From: an uncultured Lachnospiraceae bacterium
Lineage (GTDB): Bacteria; Bacillota; Clostridia; Lachnospirales; Lachnospiraceae
Direction of reading: 5' to 3'
Length of the DNA: 64,000 bases
NCBI GenBank assembly: GCA_947089905.1
Contig: CAMUMG010000001.1
Location: 1 to 64,000 of the forward strand
This document shows positions 26,768 through 35,688 of the stretch, in pieces. Numbering within the stretch: position 1 is the stretch's first letter; every line of letters starts with the position of its first letter. Made by a program: the position numbers and the translations under genes. Under the pieces are notes generated by a model. That model saw nothing but the letters and a program-made list of their open reading frames with translations, was not told the DNA's origin and did no database searches.

Positions 26768-27373
26768 ATGTATCAGCTTATTTTAGCCTCTGCTTCCCCA
26801 AGACGGAAAGAAATTCTTAATCAAGTCGGAGCAAAATTTATTACAATAGTCAGTCATATTGAAGAACATATGACGCAGGAAAATCCACAAAAGCTTGTTC
26901 AAACACTCTCTTATGAGAAAGCAGCAGAAGTTGCAAAAAGAGTAGATGTGTCAAATGCAGTTATATTAGGAGCGGATACTATTGTTGTACTAGAAAATAA
27001 GATTCTTGGAAAACCTTCCTCTATGTCTGAAGCAGAACAGATGTTGGAAATGCTTTCTGGGAAAGTACACGAAGTAGATACAGGAGTCTGTATTTTAATC
27101 TTAGAACAGGGAAAAATAAAAGAAGAAATTTCTTTTGTAGATCAGACAAAAGTAGAATTTTATCCGCTTACAAAAGAAGAAATTCTTTCATATATTGCGA
27201 CAGGAGAGTCTATGGATAAAGCAGGAGCATATGCACTCCAAGGTCGATCTGCTCCTTATATCGCTAGAATTGAAGGGGATTATTATAATGTGGTTGGATT
27301 ACCGATAGCAAAGATTTATCAAAAGTTAAAAAGATATGGAATCGATCTTATCACAGGAGAGAAGTGTAAATAG
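26768..27373 (+). CDS. maf: Maf-family nucleotide pyrophosphatase (201 aa)
   Basis: Maf proteins hydrolyse non-canonical or modified nucleoside triphosphates (dTTP/UTP or 7-methyl-GTP, depending on subgroup) and influence septum formation. The N-terminus LILASASPRRKEIL is the family signature; ILGADTIVVLENKILGKP and YALQGRSAPYIARIEGDYYNVVGLP complete it. The length is normal. AAAGGAAAGTT precedes the ATG. It lies just before the arginine operon but argC has its own promoter. Confidence 0.95.
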   Translation: MYQLILASASPRRKEILNQVGAKFITIVSHIEEHMTQENPQKLVQTLSYEKAAEVAKRVDVSNAVILGADTIVVLENKILGKPSSMSEAEQMLEMLSGKVHEVDTGVCILILEQGKIKEEISFVDQTKVEFYPLTKEEILSYIATGESMDKAGAYALQGRSAPYIARIEGDYYNVVGLPIAKIYQKLKRYGIDLITGEKCK

Positions 27374-27384
27374 AGAAAATCTGC

Positions 27385-27413
27385 TTGCATATTATTTAAT
27401 ACAGATGTATAAT
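27385..27413 (+). promoter_or_regulatory. argC operon promoter
   Basis: TTGCAT (27385-27390) and TATAAT (27408-27413) are 17 bp apart. The -35 hexamer is the same as that of argG, and the -10 context (GATGTATAATTATGA) is alike. Confidence 0.75.
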
Positions 27414-27445
27414 TATGAAAAATAAAAATTATGAGAGGAACGAAT

Positions 27446-28486
27446 ATGATTCAGATTGGTATTATTGGATCGACAGGATATGCCGGTCAAGAACTGGTTC
27501 GGTTATTGTTACAGCATAGCGAGGCAAAAATTATATGGTATGGTTCGAAAAGTTATGTCGGCAGTCCCTACTCACAGGTATTTCAAAATATGTTTGAACT
27601 TGTGGACGCTGATTGTTTGGAGGATAACTTAGAAAAACTTTCAGAACAGGCAGATGTTATTTTTACTGCAACTCCACAGGGATATTTAGCATCCCTATTA
27701 AATGAAAAAATTCTGTCAAATACGAAAGTGATTGATTTAAGTGCAGATTTTCGTCTCAAAAATGTGAAAGTATATGAAGATTGGTATAAAATAGAACATA
27801 AAAGCCCACAGTTTTTATCAGAAGCAGTTTATGGTTTATGTGAATTAAATAGAGAAGAAATTAAAAAGGCAAGATTAATTGCAAATCCGGGCTGTTATCC
27901 GACTTGTTCTATTCTTTCTATTTATCCTTTATTAAAAGAAGGACTTATTGATCCAAATACTTTAATTATTGATGCCAAATCTGGAACATCGGGAGCAGGA
28001 AGAGGAGCAAAACTTGGAAATTTATTTTGTGAAGTCAATGAAAACATAAAAGCGTATGGAGTAACATCACACCGTCATACACCAGAAATTGAGGAACAGT
28101 TAACGAAAGTAGCAAAAACAGAAGTTACATTAAATTTTACACCACATTTAGTACCGATGAACCGAGGAATTTTAGTAACAGCATATGCCTCTTTAACAAA
28201 AAAAATATCTCAGGAAGAAATTCATGCAGTCTATGAAAAATATTATGAAAAAGAGTATTTTGTACGAGTATTAAAACCAGAACTATGCCCAGAAACAAGA
28301 TGGGTAGAAGGAAGCAATTTTGTAGATGTCAATGCAGTGATCGATCCGAGAACAAATCGAGTGATTATGATGGGAGCAATGGATAATCTGGTTAAAGGAG
28401 CTGCTGGACAGGCCATTCAAAATATGAATTTAATGTTTGGATTAAAAGAAACAAAAGGGCTTGAGATAGCTCCGATTTTTCCTTAA
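27446..28486 (+). CDS. argC: N-acetyl-gamma-glutamyl-phosphate reductase (346 aa)
   Basis: The enzyme reduces N-acetylglutamyl phosphate to the semialdehyde with NADPH. The Rossmann motif GIIGSTGYAGQELVRLL and the catalytic cysteine in ANPGCYPTC are present, with SGTSGAGRGA and HRHTPEIEQ-like SHRHTPEIE further on. The start at 27446 is chosen because AGAGGA lies 6 bp before it; an ATG five codons upstream overlaps that site. It is the first gene of the argC-GNAT-argJ-argB-argD operon. Confidence 0.96.
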   Translation: MIQIGIIGSTGYAGQELVRLLLQHSEAKIIWYGSKSYVGSPYSQVFQNMFELVDADCLEDNLEKLSEQADVIFTATPQGYLASLLNEKILSNTKVIDLSADFRLKNVKVYEDWYKIEHKSPQFLSEAVYGLCELNREEIKKARLIANPGCYPTCSILSIYPLLKEGLIDPNTLIIDAKSGTSGAGRGAKLGNLFCEVNENIKAYGVTSHRHTPEIEEQLTKVAKTEVTLNFTPHLVPMNRGILVTAYASLTKKISQEEIHAVYEKYYEKEYFVRVLKPELCPETRWVEGSNFVDVNAVIDPRTNRVIMMGAMDNLVKGAAGQAIQNMNLMFGLKETKGLEIAPIFP

Positions 28487-28501
28487 TAAAGGAGGATGAC
28501 T

Positions 28502-28948
28502 GTGGAGATTCGAGTGATGAAACCAGAGGACTATCCAAAAGTTTATACACTTTGGATGAGTATTCAAGGATTTGGAATCCGAAGTTTGGATGATTCGAAA
28601 GAGGGAGTAGAAAAGTTTTTAAAAAGAAATCCAACTACCAGTGTAGTGGCGGTTGATAAAGACAGAGTGATCGGAGCAATTTTATGTGGACATGATGGTC
28701 GAAGAGGATGTTTTTATCATGTATGTGTAGCAAAAGAGTACCGTAAACATGGTATTGGAAAACAGATGGCTTCTTTTGCAATAGAGGCATTAAAGAAAGA
28801 AGGAATTAATAAAGTATCACTGATTGCATTTAAAAATAATGAGATCGGAAATCGTTTTTGGAAAAGGGTTGGATGGACATTTAGAGAGGATTTAAATTAT
28901 TATGATTTTACTTTAAATGAAGAAAATATTACAAAGTTTAATCAATAA
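28502..28948 (+). CDS. GNAT-family N-acetyltransferase inside the arginine operon (148 aa)
   Basis: The single GNAT domain has the acetyl-CoA motif KEYRKHGIGKQMA and the C-terminal NRFWKRVGWTFRED. A GTG start at 28502 is preferred: GGAGG lies 6 bp before it, whereas the ATG at 28496 abuts GGAGG directly. The gene sits 15 bp after argC and 14 bp before argJ. Because ArgJ already makes N-acetylglutamate by transfer, this protein may be a stand-alone N-acetylglutamate synthase priming the cycle. That is inferred from position only; it could acetylate something else. Confidence 0.85.
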   Translation: MEIRVMKPEDYPKVYTLWMSIQGFGIRSLDDSKEGVEKFLKRNPTTSVVAVDKDRVIGAILCGHDGRRGCFYHVCVAKEYRKHGIGKQMASFAIEALKKEGINKVSLIAFKNNEIGNRFWKRVGWTFREDLNYYDFTLNEENITKFNQ

Positions 28949-28962
28949 CAGGAGGTCGTATT

Positions 28963-30189
28963 ATGGAACAGATACAAGGCGGTGTTACAGCTGCCAAGGG
29001 GTTTTTAGCAGCACATACAGCAGCAGGAATCAAATATCAAAACAGAGCAGATATGGCGATGATTTTCAGCAGACAGCCATGTCAGGTGGCAGGAGTATTT
29101 ACTTCCAATGTAGTAAAAGCGGCTCCAGTCGTTTGGGATAAGGAAAGAGTAGAGTCAGGACAAGAAATTCATGCAGTTGTAATTAATGCAGGGATTGCAA
29201 ATGCCTGTACTGGTAAAGAGGGAATGGATTACTGTAAAAAGACAGCACAAAAAGCAGCACAAACGCTTTCTATTTCAGAAGATAGTGTACTTTTGGCATC
29301 AACAGGAGTTATTGGAAAACAACTTCCAATCGAACGGATTACAGCGGGGATAGATAGGTTAACAGAGGAGCTTTCTTGTGAATTATCTGCTGGAACACAG
29401 GCAGCAAAAGCAATTATGACAACAGATACAAAACATAAAGAAATTGCAGTTACATTTGAAGCTTGTGGAGTAACTGCAACAATCGGGGGAATGTGTAAAG
29501 GATCGGGAATGATCCATCCGAATATGTGTACAATGTTAGCATTTCTTACAACGGATTTTAATATTTCCAAGGAATTATTACAAAAGGCATTAAAGGAAGA
29601 TGTAAAAGAAACGTTTAATATGATTAGTGTAGATGGAGATACTTCTACAAATGATACTCTATTATTACTTTCTAATGGAATGGCAGGAAATGAAGAACTG
29701 ACAACAGAAGATGCACAATATGACAGCTTTAAACTAGCACTGCATACCGTTACCGAATTTTTAGCAAAAAGTATGGCAGCAGATGGAGAAGGAGCAACAA
29801 AACTATTAGAAGTACGTGTATTAGGTGCAGAAGACAAAAACCAAGCAGCTTTGTTAGCAAAGTCTATTATTTCTTCTAATTTAGTAAAGACCGCTGTTTA
29901 TGGAAATGATGCAAATTGGGGAAGAATTTTATGTGCAATGGGATATGCAGGAGTTAATTTTATACCAGAACAAATAGATCTATGGATAGATAGTGAAGTA
30001 GATGGACAATTACAATTAGTCAAAGATGGAACAGCGACAGATTATTCTGAAAAATTAGCTACAAAAATCTTATCTGCCGAACAAGTAAATGTAATCGTAG
30101 ATTTAAAGATGGGATATGAAACAGCAACAGCATGGGGATGTGATTTAACTCATGATTATATCAAAATTAATGCAGATTATCGTTCTTAA
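28963..30189 (+). CDS. argJ: Glutamate N-acetyltransferase / amino-acid N-acetyltransferase (408 aa)
   Basis: ArgJ moves the acetyl group from N-acetylornithine to glutamate, closing the arginine cycle. The precursor cleaves itself into two chains. The processing site lies in [10 protein letters not shown], between C189 and nucleophile T190; most ArgJ proteins I recall have Ala before that Thr. KGSGM and AIMTTDT are also visible. AGGAGGTCGTATT precedes the ATG. Whether it is mono- or bifunctional cannot be seen; a GNAT in the operon would make a monofunctional enzyme workable. Confidence 0.95.
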   Translation: MEQIQGGVTAAKGFLAAHTAAGIKYQNRADMAMIFSRQPCQVAGVFTSNVVKAAPVVWDKERVESGQEIHAVVINAGIANACTGKEGMDYCKKTAQKAAQTLSISEDSVLLASTGVIGKQLPIERITAGIDRLTEELSCELSAGTQAAKAIMTTDTKHKEIAVTFEACGVTATIGGMCKGSGMIHPNMCTMLAFLTTDFNISKELLQKALKEDVKETFNMISVDGDTSTNDTLLLLSNGMAGNEELTTEDAQYDSFKLALHTVTEFLAKSMAADGEGATKLLEVRVLGAEDKNQAALLAKSIISSNLVKTAVYGNDANWGRILCAMGYAGVNFIPEQIDLWIDSEVDGQLQLVKDGTATDYSEKLATKILSAEQVNVIVDLKMGYETATAWGCDLTHDYIKINADYRS

Positions 30190-30200
30190 TAGGGGGAAAA

Positions 30201-31064
30201 ATGGAATCAATTACAGAAAAGGCAGAAGTGTTAATTGAGGCACTTCCTTATATACAGAAATTTAATAATAAAATTGTAGTAGTAAAATATGGTGGAAGTG
30301 CTATGTTGGATCCAGAACTTCAAATGAATGTTATTAAAGATATTGCACTTCTTAAATTAGTTGGGATGAGACCAGTTGTAGTACACGGTGGAGGAAAGGA
30401 AATCAGCAAGTGGGTAAAATTAGTAGGTCAAGAGCCAAAGTTTGTAGAGGGTTTACGTGTCACAGATGCTCTAACAATGGAAGTAGCGGAAATGGTTTTA
30501 AATAAAGTCAATAAAAATTTGGTACAGATGTTTGAAAAATTAGGTGTAAAGGCAGCGGGGATCTGTGGAAAAGATGGTGGCATGTTGACAGTAGAAAAAA
30601 AACTTGTCAATGGAAATGATATTGGATTTGTTGGAACAATTACCTCTGTTAACACCAAGTTAGTCGATACCCTAATTAAAAATGATTTTATTCCAGTTAT
30701 TGCTCCAATCGGAATGGATACTAAATTTTTGTCCTACAATATTAATGCAGATGATGCCGCATGTGCAGTAGCACAGGCAGTCGGAGCAGAAAAACTTGCA
30801 TTTTTAACAGATACAGAAGGCGTTTATAAAGATCCTACTGACTTGAATTCTTTAATTTCTGTACTATCCTTAACTCATGCTGAAAAATTAATTCAAGAAG
30901 GATGGGTTGGTGGTGGAATGATTCCGAAATTAAAAAATTGTATGGAAGCAGTAAAAAATGGAGTGGCAAGAGTACATATTTTAGATGGAAGAAAACAACA
31001 CTGTTTACTCTTGGAATTCTTTACAGACCGCGGTATTGGCACAGCAATTATCAACGAGGAATAG
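30201..31064 (+). CDS. argB: Acetylglutamate kinase (287 aa)
   Basis: The enzyme phosphorylates N-acetylglutamate. The amino-acid kinase fold is visible: [10 protein letters not shown] near the N-terminus, [11 protein letters not shown] for the phosphate loop, [12 protein letters not shown] and [11 protein letters not shown]. The extended N-terminal helix (about 1-20) is the kind that supports hexamers feedback-inhibited by arginine in other species. It starts 11 bp after argJ with TAGGGGGAAAA upstream, and argD follows at 9 bp. Confidence 0.96.
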   Translation: MESITEKAEVLIEALPYIQKFNNKIVVVKYGGSAMLDPELQMNVIKDIALLKLVGMRPVVVHGGGKEISKWVKLVGQEPKFVEGLRVTDALTMEVAEMVLNKVNKNLVQMFEKLGVKAAGICGKDGGMLTVEKKLVNGNDIGFVGTITSVNTKLVDTLIKNDFIPVIAPIGMDTKFLSYNINADDAACAVAQAVGAEKLAFLTDTEGVYKDPTDLNSLISVLSLTHAEKLIQEGWVGGGMIPKLKNCMEAVKNGVARVHILDGRKQHCLLLEFFTDRGIGTAIINEE

Positions 31065-31073
31065 GAGGAAAAC

Positions 31074-32261
31074 ATGGATCAAACTTCAGAAATGATAAGA
31101 GAACAGGCAGAAAAGGTTCTTATGCACACTTATAATCGATATCCTCTTGTTTTAGATCATGGAGAAGGTGTGTTTTTATTTGATATAGATGGAAAGAAAT
31201 ATCTGGACTTTTGTGCAGGGATTGCAGTATTTGCTCTTGGATATGGTAACAAAGCATATAACGAAGCACTAAAAAATCAAATTGATTGTCTTTTGCATAC
31301 GTCTAATTACTACTATAATGTACCCGCAGTTTCCGCCGCTAAAAAACTGGCAGCAGCTTCTAAAATGGATCGAGTATTTTTTACAAACAGTGGAACAGAG
31401 GCGATTGAGGGAGCAATTAAGTTAGCAAGAAAATATTACTATAAAAAATATCATAGAGCAGATTCTGAGATTATTGCAATGGAACATTCCTTTCATGGAA
31501 GAAGTATGGGAGCATTAGCTGTTACAGGAACTAAAAAATATAGAGAAGCTTTTGAGCCGCTGATTGGAGGAACTGTTTTTGCACAATATAATCATTTGGA
31601 AGATATAGAAGCTAAAATTACAGAACGTACCTGTGCTATAATTTTAGAAACAATACAAGGAGAGGGAGGAATTTATCCAGCTGATAAACAGTTTTTAAAT
31701 GGGGTGGCAAAGCTTTGTAAAGAGAAAGATATTTTACTAATTTTAGATGAAATTCAATGTGGCATGGGACGTACTGGAACAATGTTTGCCTATGAGCAAT
31801 ATGGAATTATACCAGATATTATGACCAGTGCAAAGGCATTGGGATGTGGAGTTCCTGTCGGTGCATTTGCAGCAGTACAAAAAGTAGCATCTGCTTTTGA
31901 GCCAGGAGATCATGGAACAACATATGGAGGGAATCCATTTGCCACAACAGCAGTCAATGCAGTTTTTGATTTGTTTTTAAAACAAGATGTTTTAGAAAAT
32001 GTAAAACATACTGGAACATATTTATATGATGTATTAGAACAGATAAAACAAAATAATTCCTGTGTAAAACAACATCGGGGATTAGGATTGATGCAGGGCT
32101 TGGAGTTTGATACTTCCGTTTCTTCTATTATAACAAAAGCATTAAAAAAAGGATTAATTTTAATTTCCGCAGGAACGAATGTAATTCGTTTTCTACCTCC
32201 ACTTGTCATTTCAAAATCAGATATAGATCAAATGGCAGAAATGTTAGAAGAATGTTTATAA
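31074..32261 (+). CDS. argD: Acetylornithine aminotransferase (395 aa)
   Basis: This PLP enzyme converts N-acetylglutamate semialdehyde to N-acetylornithine. Visible markers are FFTNSGTEAIEGAIKLAR, SFHGRSMGALAVTG, LILDEIQCGMGRTG and the PLP lysine in TSAKALGCGVPVG. TAGGAGGAAAAC lies before the ATG. It ends the argC-GNAT-argJ-argB-argD operon. Later steps (argF, argH, carbamoyl phosphate synthesis) are not in the window; argG is on the other strand. Confidence 0.95.
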   Translation: MDQTSEMIREQAEKVLMHTYNRYPLVLDHGEGVFLFDIDGKKYLDFCAGIAVFALGYGNKAYNEALKNQIDCLLHTSNYYYNVPAVSAAKKLAAASKMDRVFFTNSGTEAIEGAIKLARKYYYKKYHRADSEIIAMEHSFHGRSMGALAVTGTKKYREAFEPLIGGTVFAQYNHLEDIEAKITERTCAIILETIQGEGGIYPADKQFLNGVAKLCKEKDILLILDEIQCGMGRTGTMFAYEQYGIIPDIMTSAKALGCGVPVGAFAAVQKVASAFEPGDHGTTYGGNPFATTAVNAVFDLFLKQDVLENVKHTGTYLYDVLEQIKQNNSCVKQHRGLGLMQGLEFDTSVSSIITKALKKGLILISAGTNVIRFLPPLVISKSDIDQMAEMLEECL

Positions 32262-32286
32262 AAATAATAGCAATTTCAGTAATAGA

Positions 32287-32362
32287 ATAAAACTGTCTCT
32301 TTACGGAAACACTGTCAGAAAAAGCTGATAGGTAGTGAAAGGAAAAGGAGGCAGTTTTTCTT
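32287..32362 (+). promoter_or_regulatory. Possible structured leader before the DMT-type transporter
   Basis: AAAACTGTCTCTTT near 32287 can pair with the segment AAAGGAGGCAGTTTT just before the start codon, which contains the ribosome binding site. A smaller hairpin, CTGTCAG...CTGATAG, lies between. This could hide the ribosome binding site, but it does not match a riboswitch class I know. Confidence 0.3.
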
Positions 32363-32803
32363 ATGATTGGAATGATTACAGCAATTATATCCGGTGTGCT
32401 AATGAGTATTCAAGGAGTTTTTAATACAGGTGTTACAAAGCAGACAAGTGTATGGGTAGCATCTGCTTTTGTTCAGTTTACAGCACTATTAGTATGTTTA
32501 GTTGCTTGGTTTGTGACAGGAAGAGAAAGTAATTTTCTTGCTCTTTTTCAGGTAGATCATAAATATATGCTTTTAGGAGGAGCAATAGGAGCATTTATTA
32601 CTTATACCGTTATACAAAGTGTTGCAGCATTAGGACCTGCAAAGTCAATTATGCTTATTGTTACTTCACAATTAATTGCTGCGTATCTAATTGAATTATT
32701 TGGATTATTTGGAACACAAAAAGTAGAATTTATGTGGAGAAAGTTATTAGGGTTAGGATTAATTATCTCAGGAATTATTATTTTTAAATGGGAAAGATCC
32801 TAG
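32363..32803 (+). CDS. DMT-superfamily (DUF606/YdcZ-like) membrane protein (146 aa)
   Basis: About five hydrophobic helices fill the whole length. The start MIGMITAIISGVLMSIQGVFN and the segments FVQFTALLV, GGAIGAFITYTVIQSVAALGPAKSIMLIVTSQL and LGLGLIISGIII match DUF606-like half-size transporters (positions 1-21, 38-46, 72-103, 128-139). AAAAGGAGGCAG lies before the ATG. Such proteins act as dimers; substrates are unknown. It is separated from argD by about 100 bp with a possibly folded leader. Confidence 0.82.
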   Translation: MIGMITAIISGVLMSIQGVFNTGVTKQTSVWVASAFVQFTALLVCLVAWFVTGRESNFLALFQVDHKYMLLGGAIGAFITYTVIQSVAALGPAKSIMLIVTSQLIAAYLIELFGLFGTQKVEFMWRKLLGLGLIISGIIIFKWERS

Positions 32804-32837
32804 GGCGAAAGTGTTAGAAAAAAAATTGTATGACCTC

Positions 32838-32866
32838 TTGTAAATAACAGAAGGATTCGTTACAAT
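32838..32866 (+). promoter_or_regulatory. comEA promoter
   Basis: TTGTAA (32838-32843) and TACAAT (32861-32866) are 17 bp apart. A start point near 32873 fits a coding start at 32935. Confidence 0.65.
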
Positions 32867-32934
32867 AGAATAGTAAGGTTGTATTGAGGGTACATCATTA
32901 TAAGGGCCACAAAAAAAGAAAGAGTGGTCAGACA

Positions 32935-33546
32935 ATGAAAAAGTATTTATGGACGGCAGTAATAGGACTTTTTTTTGTCCTTGCTGGCATCTATTATTAT
33001 TTTGTTGTTTTTACATCAGAATCTAAAAAAGTAGAAGTTTTAATAGAACAACAAAAAGAAGAGATAAAAGAGCCAGATCCTGTTTTAGAATCTGTTATTA
33101 TCTATATTTGTGGGGCAGTAAAAAACCCAGGTGTATATCAACTTATAGAGGGTTCTCGAATTTCAGATGCAGTTATAGCAGCGGGAGGTTTGAATGAAGA
33201 TGCAGCTCCTCAAATATTAAATTTAGCAGCAAAACTTGTAGATGAACAAAAAATCTATATTCCCACTCAACTAGAAGTAGAACAAGAAACTACTCTACAA
33301 AAACAGTTGATAGAAACAGAAACAAAAAAACAGGATCAAAGCAATAAACAAATAGATCTAAACTTAGCAACAGCAGAAGAATTGACCATGCTTCCAGGTA
33401 TCGGGAAAAAAAGGGCAGAAGCAATTATTTCTTACCGAGAATCTGTGGGAGGATTTACAAATTCAGAACAATTAACAGAAATTGAAGGTATTGGAGAGGC
33501 GATGTTTGAAAAGATAAAGGATTTTATTACTGTAGGAGAGAAATAA
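32935..33546 (+). CDS. comEA: ComEA-like DNA-uptake protein (203 aa)
   Basis: ComEA binds incoming double-stranded DNA outside the membrane and passes it to ComEC. A membrane anchor (about 5-25) is followed by an SLBB domain (IYICGAVKNPGVYQL...ISDAVIAAGG) and a C-terminal double helix-hairpin-helix unit (IDLNLATAEELTMLPGIGKKRAEAI and IEGIGEAMFEKIK). The start at 32935 (MKKYLW) gives a normal anchor; its ribosome binding site is weak (AGAGTGG). A TTG start 17 codons earlier is possible. comEC lies 3 kb downstream on the same strand. Confidence 0.9.
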   Translation: MKKYLWTAVIGLFFVLAGIYYYFVVFTSESKKVEVLIEQQKEEIKEPDPVLESVIIYICGAVKNPGVYQLIEGSRISDAVIAAGGLNEDAAPQILNLAAKLVDEQKIYIPTQLEVEQETTLQKQLIETETKKQDQSNKQIDLNLATAEELTMLPGIGKKRAEAIISYRESVGGFTNSEQLTEIEGIGEAMFEKIKDFITVGEK

Positions 33547-33571
33547 AGAGAGAAAGGCATGGTGAAGCTTT

Positions 33572-34258
33572 GTGGGTAAGCGGATTTTAGTTGTAGATGA
33601 TGAAAAGTTGATTGTAAAGGGAATTCGTTTTTCTCTGGAACAAGATGGAATGAAAGTAGATTGTGCCTATGATGGAGAAGAAGCACTTACAATGGCACGA
33701 ATGACAGAATATGATGTGGTTTTATTAGATATTATGCTTCCAAAACATGATGGTTTTGAAGTTTGTCAGATGATCCGAGAGTTTTCTAACATGCCGATTA
33801 TTATGCTTACAGCCAAAGGAGATGATATGAATAAAATTTTGGGACTGGAGTATGGAGCAGATGATTATATTACAAAACCATTTAATATTTTAGAAGTAAA
33901 AGCTAGGATTAAGGCTATTATTCGCCGTAATAGAAAGGATTCTGAGGGAGAAGGTCCAAAAGTTTTAGTCTATGGTGATTTAAAGATGGATTGTGAAAGC
34001 AGAAGAATTTATATTGCAGGTAAGGAAGCTAATTTAACTGCAAAAGAATTTGATGTATTAGAACTTCTAGTTCGTAATCCTAACAAAGTATATAGTAGAG
34101 AAAGTCTATTAAATCTTGTCTGGGGGTATGATTACCCAGGTGATGTACGAACAGTAGATGTTCATATTCGTAGACTTCGTGAGAAGATAGAAGAAAATCC
34201 AAGCGAACCAAAATTTGTACATACAAAGTGGGGGGTCGGATATTATTTTCAAAATTAA
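33572..34258 (+). CDS. OmpR-family response regulator, WalR/PhoP-like (228 aa)
   Basis: The receiver has VVDDE (7-11), phospho-acceptor D53 in LLDIMLPKHDG and lysine 102 in ITKPF. A winged helix follows, with VDVHIRRLREKIE and KWGVGYYFQN. A GTG start (33572) lies 25 bp after comEA. The receiver resembles WalR/PhoP regulators of Firmicutes by general pattern. It is paired with the kinase that overlaps its 3' end. Given the triple TGTAAY repeat before the CAP gene, it is one candidate binder, but this is untested. Confidence 0.9.
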   Translation: MGKRILVVDDEKLIVKGIRFSLEQDGMKVDCAYDGEEALTMARMTEYDVVLLDIMLPKHDGFEVCQMIREFSNMPIIMLTAKGDDMNKILGLEYGADDYITKPFNILEVKARIKAIIRRNRKDSEGEGPKVLVYGDLKMDCESRRIYIAGKEANLTAKEFDVLELLVRNPNKVYSRESLLNLVWGYDYPGDVRTVDVHIRRLREKIEENPSEPKFVHTKWGVGYYFQN

Positions 34259-35678
34259 AAATCGACTTTTTTCTCTAACCAGTATGCGGGTTCGAATTTT
34301 TTTAGCTGTATTTTTTATAGGGGTAGGTTCTACATTGCTCGTAGGATATGGAGTGCTAGGCTTTTATAAAAATCAAAGTATTACATCAAAAATATCACAT
34401 ATGGTAAGTTATACTAACCAAATTGCAAACCAAATGGTACTTTCAGGATATTTAAGTGCCAACAATCGCCAACCTGAGATTTCAGCTGAATTATCTTTAG
34501 CAGCTGAATTAAGTAATGGAAGAATTTTAGTAGTAGATGGAAATTTAAGTGTTATTCTTGATACGTACCGCCAGCAAGAAGGAACTACTTTAATTTCAGA
34601 GGATGCAGTGAGATGTCTGCGTGGTGAGAGCAGGGCAATAAAAGAAAAAAAGATGCAGCGTGCAAAGATTACGATCCCTTTAGTTAATTCTGATACAAAA
34701 GAAGTCTTAGGAGGAATATTATTTATTTTTTCTTTGGAGCAAGAATATAGTATGACATCTATGCTACAACAAAAATTACTTCTCTTTGTTGGTGTAATCG
34801 CTGTCATAGTAGTTTTTTTTGGGTTGTTATTTTCCGAAAATTTAGCAAAACCTTTAAAGGAGATTGTAAACTCTATCAATCATATTACAGAAGGGTATAT
34901 GGACGAGGATGTTTCTATTCATGGATGTTATGAAATTACTCAGATTTCAGATTCTATAAATGGAATGTTAAAACAAATGCGACAGTTAGAAGAAACAAGA
35001 CAGGAATTTGTGTCAAATGTATCTCACGAATTGAAGACTCCGATTGCTTCTATGAAGGTATTAGCAGATTCTCTTTTAAGTCAGGAAGAAGCTCCAGCTG
35101 AATTATATAGAGAATTTTTACAGGATATCAATAATGAAATTGATCGAGAAAATGAAATTATTACAGATTTGCTTTCTCTTGTTAAATTAGACAAAAAAAA
35201 CGGAGAAATGCACATTGCACAGGTCAGTATCAATGAATTACTAGAAATTATTTTAAAAAGGTTAAAACCAATTGCAAAGGCAAGAAATATTGAGTTAGTT
35301 TTTGAGACTTTTCGCCCTGTACTAGCAGAGGTTGACGAGGTAAAAATTTCTTTAGCAATTTCGAATTTAATTGAGAATGCCATTAAGTATAATTTAGAAG
35401 ACGGTTGGGTAAAGGTTTCTTTAAATGCAGACTATAAGTATTTTTATCTTACTGTAGCTGATTCAGGAATTGGAATTCCAGAATCGGCACAAAGTTTAAT
35501 TTTCGATCGATTTTATCGGGTAGATAAGGCACGTTCCAGACAGACCGGAGGTACAGGATTAGGGCTTTCTATTACAAAAAATGTGGTACTTATGCACAAA
35601 GGAGTTATTAAAGTCTATAGTAGAGAAAATGAAGGCTCTACTTTTACAATGCGAATTCCACTTAGTTTTATAGCTTAG
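34215..35678 (+). CDS. HAMP-containing sensor histidine kinase (about 470-487 aa)
   Basis: The order is: membrane segment (about 24-48), an extracellular domain of about 135 residues, a second membrane segment (about 185-207), HAMP, and kinase core with VSNVSHELKTPIAS, LIENAIKYN, ADSGIGIPE and TGGTGLGLSITKN. The start is uncertain. The TTG at 34215 lacks a ribosome binding site, while a G-run at 34230-34235 points to initiation near 34242-34245, where only ATT codons exist. The ATG at 34284 has no ribosome binding site. All options overlap or abut the regulator gene, so the two are coupled. Confidence 0.88.
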   Translation: MYIQSGGSDIIFKIKNRLFSLTSMRVRIFLAVFFIGVGSTLLVGYGVLGFYKNQSITSKISHMVSYTNQIANQMVLSGYLSANNRQPEISAELSLAAELSNGRILVVDGNLSVILDTYRQQEGTTLISEDAVRCLRGESRAIKEKKMQRAKITIPLVNSDTKEVLGGILFIFSLEQEYSMTSMLQQKLLLFVGVIAVIVVFFGLLFSENLAKPLKEIVNSINHITEGYMDEDVSIHGCYEITQISDSINGMLKQMRQLEETRQEFVSNVSHELKTPIASMKVLADSLLSQEEAPAELYREFLQDINNEIDRENEIITDLLSLVKLDKKNGEMHIAQVSINELLEIILKRLKPIAKARNIELVFETFRPVLAEVDEVKISLAISNLIENAIKYNLEDGWVKVSLNADYKYFYLTVADSGIGIPESAQSLIFDRFYRVDKARSRQTGGTGLGLSITKNVVLMHKGVIKVYSRENEGSTFTMRIPLSFIA

Positions 35679-35688
35679 GAGGAGAAAG

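Noticed and set aside
29229..29837. 202-aa minus-strand frame inside argJ
   Set aside because: It lies wholly within the conserved argJ gene and has no ribosome binding site.
32287..32362. Guanidine-II (mini-ykkC) riboswitch suggested by TTTACGGAAA
   Set aside because: Only one ACGG loop with a 3-bp stem is present; two stable ACGR hairpins are required.
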